64,000 nucleotides of DNA, from NCBI GenBank assembly GCA_023634235.1, contig JAMKCF010000015.1:12930087-12994086 (forward strand), written 5' to 3'. The notes below the pieces were generated by a model. That model searched no databases, was not told where the DNA came from, and worked only from the letters and a program-made list of their open reading frames with translations. A program made the position numbers and the translations under genes. This document shows positions 37,562 to 48,700 of this stretch, one piece after another (position 1 is the stretch's first letter; each line of letters opens with the position of its first letter). Origin of the DNA: Pisaster brevispinus. Lineage: Eukaryota; Echinodermata; Asteroidea; Forcipulatida; Asteriidae.

Positions 37562-37698
37562 TAGCCTTAATGTCCAAGGCTCTTCACGCAAGCACCCCGC
37601 TTTGAATTCACCAGGTACTGCAGTACATGTACTTGATATACAGTATACCGTGGGGTCGAAGCATGGATTTTCAACCTCGTACCAAAAAACGAGGCTAT
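37562..37698. mobile_element. Short member of the TAGCCTTG element family
   Basis: Matches, in opposite orientation, the right part of the 43765-44222 element (ctcttcacgcaagcaccccg, then accaaaaaacgagg). It is flanked by ccagagaggg (37552-37561) and ccagagagag (37699-37708), a likely 10-base target duplication with one mismatch. Confidence 0.65.
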
Positions 37699-37966
37699 CC
37701 AGAGAGAGAGGGCGGTTCAGTGACACCTCGTCAGGCATAAACAATGCAGGCACGTGTGCGTGTTGACGTTGTATTGTTTATAAAACCCAAAACAAGATGA
37801 TTCATACAACTGTTCAAGATGGCGTGTGTTACGCATTTATTTGACCAACTGTAGTGTACTTGCTTGGTATAGTTGTACTACCAGTACTTGAGTCTTTAAT
37901 CGTCAGCTATATACACAGCTTTATGATATGTACAGTACATAAAGTGGCTCTCACGATACACTACAC

Positions 37967-38082
37967 CTAACAACTGGACTAATAAAAAAGAAGAAGATAG
38001 TAATACTAATCACACTACTCTAGACCCCCCCCCCCCCAGTCAGCTGACTAGAATAGTGTGATTAGTATTACAGTTGTTAGGC
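37967..38082. repeat. Inverted repeat hairpin, about 116 bp
   Basis: cctaacaactg...taatactaatcacactactc on the left pairs with gaatagtgtgattagtatta...cagttgttagg on the right around a poly-C tract. Probably a small non-autonomous element. Confidence 0.7.
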
Positions 38083-38946
38083 GAGTTTGCTGTGTGAGGT
38101 TTTGAGGCTTGGTGTCTTCTGTACAAACACGCGTACAGTTGGTAGTTTCACTCTGCTCTGCTGATCACGAATCTTTCTGTGATGGATTGAATGAGCAGCT
38201 CACAATCATTGAGAAAGGACCAACGCAGAATTTGAATAACAAAGCAGCAAGAGTGTGGTCCTTGTGCGGCCCCTGGCCTGGCGTGGTTTTGCAGCTTTCT
38301 CTATGGATATGGGTTCACAGCACGTTGTGATTGTCCACATCCACCACAGCAGCAGTTGATCAATACATATGCCCATGCTAGAGATGCAATTGTTGACCCA
38401 CAAAAGCTTTGGGGGTGTGTTGTATATGGTTGATGATTCAACGTAGGAAGGAACGCTTCGCTAACCAAATAGTATTCTCTATGTATGGTTGTAGTTTGTA
38501 CTGTGTACGAATTTAATTGTTCCAATTTCTATACGGTAGCACTAGCAGTTTACAAGACTGGAACATTGCCAACTGATCGCAGGCTTCATTTCTCCAACGA
38601 AGACTCTGTGACGCCCCCTTAAGTCGGTAGTTCTAGCTTTCTGAAGAAGAAACAAAAAAACTGGTAAGATCGAGGTGGGGCCATGGAGTATTTTTGAATA
38701 GGAAAATAAGTGTAGTATTTGAAACTTTGAGTTTGTGACTTGTGGTGGATCAATGCTCTGATCTCTGATGATGAACGCCAGGTACATTATCAATATATAG
38801 GCTTTTTTTTTTACAGTCCTTCGTAATCTTAGTGACCCGCCCCAAAAAGAAAGCAACTTCATTGGCAGTGGAATGACCATCACTGGTGGAATTACATTTA
38901 GACAAAAAGCTTCACACAGCATGGGGGTCCTCCCAGAACAATTTCC

Positions 38947-39054
38947 GTATCCGGCCACCACTTTTTCACTCATTTTTTACCAATAAAATATCTCATTTGA
39001 GTAAATTAGATACTATTTTATTTCATAACGAATGAAAAAGTGGTGGCCGGATAC
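38947..39054. mobile_element. Hairpin MITE, 108 bp
   Basis: The left end gtatccggccaccacttttt and its complement at the right end (aaaaagtggtggccggatac) enclose an AT-rich core. Confidence 0.75.
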
Positions 39055-39790
39055 TGACATTTTTCCATGCTCTCTATACACCAATCATGTAATCTGCTTT
39101 TTTCTTATGGAGCTGGGATTTAAGTTATTATTATTATTATTTAAAATAAGGGTAGGTTCATAATTTGGTAATGAAATTATGGTGTTTTTATTCGAAAGCT
39201 CACTTCTTTTTCTATATGCTAATACAGTATACAGTGAAAGGGGAGGGTTAATACCCTTACAAATGTAACATGTGATATTCGGGTGTTACAGGGTTTGGCC
39301 GATGAATGTAGAAAGAAAGAAGATAGCGGAAACGTTCTAAGTAGGTTGTAAAATACAGGAGATTCTTTATTCAATCCTGGCTAGTTACTCGTATAGACAA
39401 AGAGTACAGTGAATGAGAATACTGGATTGGACCACAGTGTACAAGTGTGTCTCACCAGGTTAACCAGAAAAGCAGAGAGTGATCTAAGAATTAAACTATG
39501 GACTATATAGAGAGGATTGGTAAAGCTCGGTCACTGACCGGATAATAGTGTTGGTCAGTGCAGGTCCATGGGGGTATCCAGTGGGCCTACCACATGGGTG
39601 ATTTATGGGCTTGAGTGCATGGTCTAGGAAGTGGACGGAAGCTTGATAATTGGGGATAATGGGGTTAAGGTTGGAAGGAGATGTGTTTCTAATAGGAACC
39701 ATTATTATTAAAATAATTACTGGTGATGACAGCTAGATTCAGGGTTTACACAACTAATCCAACTGCTGTGGTTTTACCACAGATTCCGTC

Positions 39791-42700
39791 ATGGCCAGTT
39801 GTGGTATAGCAGAACAGCTTGAAAAACTCGGAATTCTGGATATAGATCCCAAACGGCAGTCAGTAGAGCTACCAGTAAGTACAAATCATTGAGTTTCTGT
39901 TTGATGCAATGCAGTTTGCAAGGATTGTAAAGTCTACAAGATTGTGACCAAAAAGTTACAGCCAAGTCTGGGGGTGGGGGGGGGGGGGTCGGGTTCAAGA
40001 GCCACGGCAAGGGCAGAGTTTCATAGCCACCTGTCACAAAGAAAATTCTGTCGGAACAAACTACAGTGTATGAGGCAAAACTGACAAGACAAAAACTCCT
40101 GGCGTGCCTAACATGTATATGTAACTTGTGAGCTATTTATAAAAAAAAAAAAAACATGAAGTTTTCAAACACTGTTTGCTCAAAAGAAAACCCAGAAAAG
40201 TTTAGAATGCACGAGAGGTTATCAACGTCTTCTGAATTTACCAAAACCCCTGGGGCAGGCCCTGGTCCCTGGGGCAGGCCCTGGTCCCTGGGGCAGGCCC
40301 TGGTCCCTGGGGCAGGCCCTGGTCCCTGGGGCAGGCCCTGGTCCCTGGGGCAGGCCCTGGTCCCTGGGGCAGGCCCTGGTCCCTGGGGCAGGCCCTGGTC
40401 CCTGGGGCAGGCCCTGGTCCCTGGGGCAGGCCCTGGTCCCTGGGGCAGGCCCTGGTCCCTGGGGCAGGCCCTGGTCCCTGTGGCAGGCCCTGGTCCCTGG
40501 GGCAGGCCCTGGTCCCTGGGGCATGCCCACGGTCCCAACAGCGTTACAGCTTTACGTAGCCCACCCCCTTTGTGCCACCTGCGCAGTCCTTGACACTAAA
40601 CCTTGGAAACTAACCTAAGTTGAAAGGGTGTACAGGATGTTTTAGTAATTTTCAATATTAACCCATCCAACTTTTTAACAGGGGTATGCCAGTACAAAGT
40701 ATAATCTCAAAATTAGCATGACCCCTTGCGTTTGACGCCACTAGATCAAACAGCGCCCTCACAGGTCAAAGAAAGACCTATCATTGGCAGAGTGCTGTTT
40801 GTAGTGCATAACCACGTGTTCATGTTTCCATTGTTTGACCTCAAATGGCGGCCTGAAATGGAATTGCAAGACCCTAAATTTAAATTACCCATGTTTTGCT
40901 TTTTTAAAACTTCTTCAAGTAATTTTTCACGACTTTTATTTCATCAAGGGAACAACAGAGTATGTGCGCGTCTCCCCATTAGTCAAAGATGGCAAGCTCA
41001 TCTCAAGATTCTACGACGGAGTTGAATCGCTTCACGACTGTTTTATGCGTGGCATGAAACTCTCTGGTAGGTTAATAATTTTGACTTCGCTTCCACACCA
41101 AAGTACTGTCACTTTTGAAACCGGAGTTTTTTGAGCAAAGTTTTTTTTTATTATCTCATTCCATAAAATCTCACCGGTCCCTTGCCAGTCATTGGCTCGA
41201 AGTAACCACTGGTCAGGGGTCCAGTAATTTTAAAATTGGGTTTGTAACCTTGCATCCAAATGAGTGCTCACTGCTGATTGTTTCTGTATCCAATCACATT
41301 TTATTTTGGAAGGATTAACTTACAAATATTTACTTGTCAAGTCTAAATAGATCATCTCCTGAAGGTTTGTTTCCTGTGAGAGCTGTGTAAGACCGCGTTC
41401 CCACTGGATCCACAATTACGAGATCCTGACCCCGCAAAAGGATTAGTCGCAGACGTGAATCGCGGTCGCGTTCCCACGAGAGTATGATCGCGCATTGATC
41501 TCCCTTTTGGGAACGGAAGTGGATTCAAAGTTCACCAACGCAGGTCGACCAAGTGGGCAGTGCGCAGGCGCAACGTATCTATGGCGACCACACAGTGTGG
41601 GGTGGCTCCTCTACTACGCCACTTTCGCCCATCTTCCTCACAATTACCTGAAATACTGTGCTATTTCTCACGGTGCCGTCCATTTTGTTTTGAATTTCTT
41701 GACTGGCCCAGATGTCTAAAAAAGTTCCCAGCTCCTCGTCCGACCATAGTTTGCCACGCTTCTCATCTTTTTGGGAGGTTTTTTTTGACGAATTTATGGG
41801 ACGTTTTTTGCTGGGCGCTGCCATCTTTAAAGAACGTGCACGTATGAATACAATGCATCCAAAATTAAAGCGTGGGTTTGGGCTTAGTGTGGATGCGTTG
41901 TACAGAATGGTAGTTGGTATCGTCACGTGACGTCAATACTGCTTTATGCTTTACTTGCAATTCATGTCACCAAATGCGTGGTGCTTGCTGGGAATAGAAG
42001 AAAAAAGAACACCATTTTCGCGCCATTCGGGCCTACCGTACCGGATGTTCGCCCTCAAATTGCGGGGTCTGATCACCCTTTGCGTTCCCACTAGACTTTT
42101 GATCACCCATTAATCCACAAGGGCGATCAGATCCCGCTTTAATCCTACTCCCGAGGTGGATCAAATTTGCGGGGTCTGATCCTGATCGCCCTCGCGTTCC
42201 CACTTACGCTTGATCGCCCTTTGATTGCCCTTTTCGAGAAATTGCGGGGTCTGATCGCCCTTTTCTCGAATTGCGCGATCAATGCGGGGTCCAGTGGGAA
42301 CGGGGCCTAAGTGAAGAATGCTTTAGTAAGGGAATAAAAGAATGGTGACTCAGTCTTTGTTTAAAACCTTGCAGGGTCGTCGCACGGCAAGGTTTTAAAC
42401 AAACGTTCAAAACTGAGTCGCCACTCTTTTATTCCCATTCATAAATGCCCTTTTGTTGAAAAGCGTAATAATGTTGGAAAATCTGTAAAAACTTGTCTGA
42501 AATTTTCAATTCCCTGTCACGTCCTCAGGCTCCGTTTCACAAAAGGGTCAAAAAGTGCACGACACTCAACAGTTGTGCGTCCGCGCGCGCACTTAAAGAT
42601 TGTACATTCAGTACCGGCATGTATTGATTGCGCTACGAGTAAATTAACGCCCGCGTAAGCTTGAGCGCCACGCGTATGTTTAAACACTTCTTACCGTGTT

Positions 42701-45700
42701 TATATCGCACGTTTAAACATGGCCATGTGATCAGCTCTTGACCAATCAGAATGGATTAAGCTGTCTCGGGTGTTTATGAATGTCAAGTACACACTAAGCA
42801 CAATAACAAACCCCTTGCAAACCATGGTCAGTGCATGCCTGTGAACACTACACAATGGAAACTCCGGCTGGATATTTCCAACAGCTGTCCGGCTGCCAGC
42901 AAAAAAAATTTAAGGATGCTCCAAACCCGTTCCGGTCAAAACAAACTGTCTGCCGCAAGTCAGTCCAGAGAAATTTGGCATGTACACACATCATCAAATG
43001 TGGAGAGGTCTAATGTTTTGCTAATGGTTAAGGCAGAGCCTTCAAATTTGGCCCAGTTTTCGAAGGCACATGCTCTCTAAATGTCACCCTACGTTATCTT
43101 ACCATTTCACTTCTGAAAATGTCCACATTTATCATGTACAGCAAAGGAGCCATGTCTTGGATGGAGGCCGGAAGAAGACGCCCCATACACCTGGATAACC
43201 TACGAACAGGTATTATAGTCAGGCTTCGGAACTTTCAAATATTCGTATGACTGTATCCAAATACTCCAATTCATTACGCTCATTCTTTAAGATAACTTTT
43301 TAGCTGTATTTTATAATCCCGTAAAAATTAATGATCTATTTTTCTCGTAGGTTTATGCTCGAGCCATGAATTTTGGCTCTGGTCTGATCCAGAAGGGGTT
43401 ACCGGCTGGCAATGATACCTACATCGGTATCTACTGTACCAATCGAGTTGAGGTTAGTACGAGGCACCTAGAAAATATCGTTTGAGTGGGCTGGGTAGGT
43501 GAGGTTTCAAATTGAATCCAAATCACTTTTGTGAGAAGCTTTGTGATACTAAGAAGCAGGTGAGTGTCTTGCTCGAGGACGCCAGTGTCCTAGTCAGGTT
43601 TCGAACCCCATACTATTATGACTCAGCCGCAAGAACTTAGTTCCCACGCACTCGGCCAATTGACACACAACTTGCAGAAATAACATCCAAACCTTCTCGG
43701 GTAGGATTCGAACCCATGACCCTTTGTACAGTTGTTTGCATGTACCACCAAGCTTACCTCAACATAGCCTTGTCCAAGGCTCTTTACGCAAGCACCCCGC
43801 TTTGAAAAGGTCAGATTGTGGGCGGAGTTGCTTTATGCTAATATTTCCCGGAGGTGTATGCTCATTGGTTAATGTATAGTGGCAAGGTGAATACTACATA
43901 ATTTAAAAATGCCATTCATCATAACGAGAGTTTATGATTGGACGATTATCCGCCCAGTACAGGAAATGAATATTCAATATCCGATTCCAGCATACGTAAT
44001 TAGCGCTGGAATCTCTGCGCAATGATAAAGAAAAACATAAGCTGACGTTTACAGTGGGAACAAGGCTCTGTTTCGGCCTTGTTTTTTGGTACGAGGTTGA
44101 AAAACCATGCTTTGACCCCACGGTATACTGTATATCAAGTACTGCAGTACCGTGCCTGTATTTTTATGCTACTTGGTGAATTCAAAGCGGGGTGCTTGCG
44201 TAAAGAGCCTTGGACAAGGCTAACCTCAACACGAAAAGCAAGCCTGACAGTTTGTTCTTGTTTGAGCAAGGCAGTTTTCCTGAAGAGCACTTTATTTAGG
44301 GAAATGTAAATTTGTACTGGAACAATTCAAGAGGCACCAAGGCATTGACCAGTGGCATGGAGGTGATTACCTCCATTGCCTATGGGAGGTATCGGGGCCC
44401 AATTTCATAGAGCTGCTTAAGCAGAAAATAATGCATAACAATTTTATGCTAAGCAGAAATGAGCAGGATACCAGTCACAAATTGTACACGTGACACGGTA
44501 CTTTGGCTGGTAACCTTATTCTGGTAAGCAAAATTGTATTGTGCTTAGCAAATTGTTGTGCTTTTAAGCAGCTCTATGCAGTGTTGTATGACTCGAGTCC
44601 AGGACTCGGACTCGAGTCCCAATTTCGGTGACTCGGACTTGACTCGAGTCACGTCTGCAAAAAACTCGGACTCGGACTCGGACTCGACTATCGTGACTCG
44701 GACTTGTCCCCGAGGACTCGTGACTTGCGAGTCACGTATTTTCACAAACAATACCTTTTTTCAATATTAAAAACGATTCCGATGATCCGATTGTCATTCC
44801 CGGAGTGCACATGGATGGAGGAATATTAACGTCTTAGCACAAGAAGTACCAGGGCTCGAATTTGACACTGGACCGCCGGCCCGAGGCCAGTGATTTTAGC
44901 CTTGGGCCAGTAAACTCATGACCTCACAAGTCCGGCGGTCTTGTGTTTTTCAATTGAATAATAGCCACTGTGTAATATCTTTAACAGAAAGAAAACGTGT
45001 TCAAATGTTGACCTTGAGTCTGGTATTTATACAATTCCGTTGAGTATCAAAATAATACTAACCCATAAATACAAATGAGAAAAATCTACAATTTACATGT
45101 GAAACTGTGCAGAAAGCTCTTTCTCATAAAGATTCTGGTCTTGTGAAATAAATCCTGATCCGGTAAACATTTTGAGCTACAAGCCCTGCGGTCTTACGAA
45201 ATTTTATCCCAAATTCGAGCCCTGACTTACATGTACATGTATCCCTAAGAGAAGGGGTTTGCCGCGGTATTTTTGGCTCTGTTGAGTGCACCTTGTTAAC
45301 CCGCATTAGGTGCCACATAAATGGATCTCATGATTCAAAACAATTTCAAGAACCTGCCTTAAAAAGGTTTCTCTTTGTTCAAGTGCCTTGAGTACCTTCA
45401 GGGCTCGAATTTGACACTGGACCACAGGCCTGAGGCCAGTGATTTTAGCATCGGTCCAGTAAACTCATAACCGGACAAGCCCAGTGGTCTTGTGTTTTTC
45501 TATTGAGTAATAATAGGCTACCTCATTGTGTAATAATTTTGTGGAAAAATGTTGACTATGAGTCTGATAAACAACTTTCAATTCTCTTCAGTATCGAAGC
45601 ACTACACGTTAGACAAATGAGGTGGAATTAGTATTAGTGCTGATTCAACTCATTTTGATTTTGGTCTTGTAAAATAAATTCTGGTCCAGTAAAATTTGGA

Positions 45701-48700
45701 GCTACTATTCTTGTGGTCTTGTGGATATTTCCCCCAAATTCAAGCCCTGAGTACACTGTAGTACGGTGTTGCGAGTAATAGTGTTCATGATTATTGTAGT
45801 AGTATTGTGTAGTAGATGGCACTGTACATACAGCGCGTGTATGTTCGATTCGTATGTTCAATACGCACAATAACACTGAGATGCACGACACCAATATTAA
45901 TGCTGGTTGTCTGTCAACGTTAACACCATAGCCACTGCTTGCGTGAAGCAATTGTGCATATTACCAGGGAAATGGCATGTCTGGTACCTGTAAAACACTG
46001 CTTGCATTATTGCACTGTGATGGCTGTGTGTTATTTGCACCAGTTTCCACACATGGTCAACACGCACACGCGAAACTTGGTCAGGAAACTTTTTTAATAT
46101 GGCATCAGCCGTTCCGCCCCGTATCGTTTCTTTGACAATTACCAAAGGTGTCCAGTGTCTTTAAGGATTAAGTTTTTAAGAACTTAAGGATTTAAAATGA
46201 TTTTTTTCTCTTCAAAATAACCAATTATATACTGATTTATTTATTTCAGAAAGGTAGGTAGCCAACAAGGTTTATGGTTTAGAGAAAGTTTCTTTAAATT
46301 TGTTGGCTATTAACCTTTCTGAAATAAATAAATCAGTACATAATTGGTTATTTTGAAGAGAAAAAAATCATTTTAAATCCTTAAAAGATATTCTGGATAA
46401 GGGGCAAGGAGTTAAACCTCAAATAAAATTGTAACTGCAGGTACAGAACTTTGTTTAAATTAAATGTGTTTTATTTTGTCATTTCCAATGCTTATTTTAC
46501 AACATTTGGTTTGCAATCAATATTTAAACAAGTGACTCGTGACTCGGACTCGGACTCGGACTCGGACCTAGTGACTCGGACTCGGACTCGACACAGGTGA
46601 CTCGACTACAAAACTGGCTCTATGAAAATGGGCCCAGGCCTTGAAAAGGCCATTTTAAAATTTGACCGATGACAATTTTTTTTTTTTCCTCCTGTACTGC
46701 AGTGGGTTCTTGCAGAGCAGGGATGTAGCATGTACTCAATTGTACTTGTGCCTCTGTACGATACACTGGGACCAGATGTGTGTCAGCACATCATCAACCA
46801 AGGTTTGGTATTTTCATTTCAAAACTAATGTAGAGACACGGGAAGGAGGCTGGTCCTGTATTTAAAAAGGACGAGCATTCACAAAGATACAATAAATATA
46901 AAATCTAATTGATTACGCCAAAAATACACAATGCACAGCACAGTCGCTTATTATAAAGGGCGAAAGGTCAACACGACACGAGGCTGGCCACACAGTGATT
47001 ACAATGATTAAATCAGCCCTAAAAATTGACAATATTTCTCTCATAAAAAGATGATTAAATACAAAACAATACTTATAGCTCTATGACACTATCCCTCCCC
47101 AATGAAAAGTATTTGAAGCATGGCCAGAGCCATGTTCCCTACAAAATAGAGAGAAATGCCTACAGAAAATAAATTTGCTCTCTCTTGCTCGAAGCTGAAA
47201 TGGAAAAAGAGCGTGAACCCAAAGGTCGTGACCCCAAACTTAACTTTTTATAATAAATATGCTAATGACAAAGTTGATCATACACTTAAACACTGAGGGC
47301 GCACTTGGGTTTTCGACACTAATAATGATATTGTGATAATAATCTGGTGGCCTAACTTGCAGGTGAGAAGCTGAGTTGTGAAGGTCACGGCTACAAGGTC
47401 GTCAAGCCACAGGTAGCCACTATACCGACCCATATTGTATGACTTTTTTTTGTTTTTGTTTTTTTGTGTAGTTGAGATTAGTACCGTAGTGTGTGACACA
47501 TCAATTCGAGCGGAGATTCTTTTGGATCAAGCAGCGCAGATGCCTTGCTTGAAGCAAATCGTTATCATCGAAGAGGCTACCAAAGAGGTGGTCGGGAAAG
47601 CAACACAACACGACATTGAGCTCCTTAAATTTGCAGACGTTGAGGTAATAAGTTCTCTCTCGCACGCTCTAAAATCATCCTGGGTCCGGTATAGACCTAA
47701 GATCGGGTTCCCAGAATGCCAGTCCCATTTGCATGGTCAGCATTACCACTGTGGGAGTCGGACCATATGCATCTGACCATGCTTTGGGCTGGTTGAAAAT
47801 GTCAAACTGGGTGAAAATGTCAAACTGTCTCCTGCTCGCCATGAACGTGACTCAGGAATGTAAATTTTTCATTGTGACTTACAGAAGCTGTAAATCCTCT
47901 TAAATCTAAAAGGTTCAGGGGGCTTGATCCTCTAGACCAAGGGGAGACCAAGACCCACTACCCTAGTTCTTTATTCATGGTGATCTAGAGAGTCTGTAAA
48001 TCCTCTGAAATGTCACACCCAGGAGGTTCAGGGGGCTTGATCCTCTAGACCAAGGGGGAGACCCAGGCCCACTACCCTAGTCCTTTATTCATGGTGATGT
48101 AGAGAGTCTGTAAATCCTCTGAAATGTAACACCCAGGAGGTTCAGGGGGCTTGATCCTCTAGACCAAGGGGGAGACCCAGGCCCACTACCCTAGTTCTTT
48201 ATTCATGGTGATGTAGAGGTCCGAGTCTATAAATCCTCTGAAATGTAACACCCAGGAGGTTCAGGGGGCTTGATCCTCTAGACCAAGGGGAGACCCAGGC
48301 CCACTACCCTAGTTCTTTATTCATGGTGATGTAGAGAGTGTGTAAATCCTCTGAAATGTAACACCCAGGAGGTTCAGGGGGCTTGATCCTCTAGACCAAG
48401 GGGAGACCCAGGCCCACTACCCTAGTTCTTTATTCATGGTGATGTAGAGAGTGTGTAAATCCTCTGAAATGTAACACCCAGGAGGTTCGGGGGACCTCGG
48501 CCTTTAGTCCGAAACAGTCCCACTGCCCTAATTTTTCATTCATGTGAATGTTGAGGGTCGTTGCACCTCTGCCTGAAATGTGTTTGATCCTTTCTTGTCA
48601 ATCGAGCAGATTTTGTTTCCCACCTACAATTTACCCGAAGACCAATATTTACTAATCTTTGCTCTTGTAAGTTTTAACAAAGAAATTCAGAAGGTGATCA

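Larger units (their letters stand above)
33420..39782. other. Intergenic between desaturase copy 2 and ACSL
   Basis: Holds the desaturase 3' flank (AATAAA-like sites near 34277 and 34780), several inverted-repeat elements listed separately, and about 2 kb (33.5-36.0 kb) in which I see nothing. An upstream exon of ACSL carrying a membrane anchor would be expected here but I could not identify it. Confidence 0.55.
44579..46616. mobile_element. hAT-type non-autonomous transposon, 2038 bp
   Basis: Ends CAGTGTTGTA (left) and CAGTTTTGTA (right, reverse-complemented); 8-bp target duplication gctctatg at 44571-44578 and 46617-46624. Both subterminal zones are packed with GACTCG/CGAGTC words (44588-44740 and 46533-46606), the arrangement expected of transposase binding sites. 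Inside lie two smaller hAT-like elements and a hairpin of about 200 bases (46183-46384). No transposase frame seen. Situated in ACSL intron 4. Confidence 0.82.
44395..46635. mobile_element. GGGCCC-family MITE interrupted by a hAT-type element
   Basis: The left part (44395-44578) starts GGGCCCAATTTCATAGAGCT; the last 11 bases (46625-46635, aaaatgggccc) complete the right end. Removing 44579-46624 (the hAT-type element plus one copy of its 8-bp duplication) leaves a normal 195-bp MITE with paired ends. Confidence 0.82.

Noticed and set aside
39255..39735. Possible LTR remnant (ggtgttaca...)
   Set aside because: I could not find a matching TG...CA partner or flanking duplication.
40137..40593. 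Gly/Pro/Trp-rich open frames on both strands
   Set aside because: Product of the 19-bp minisatellite.
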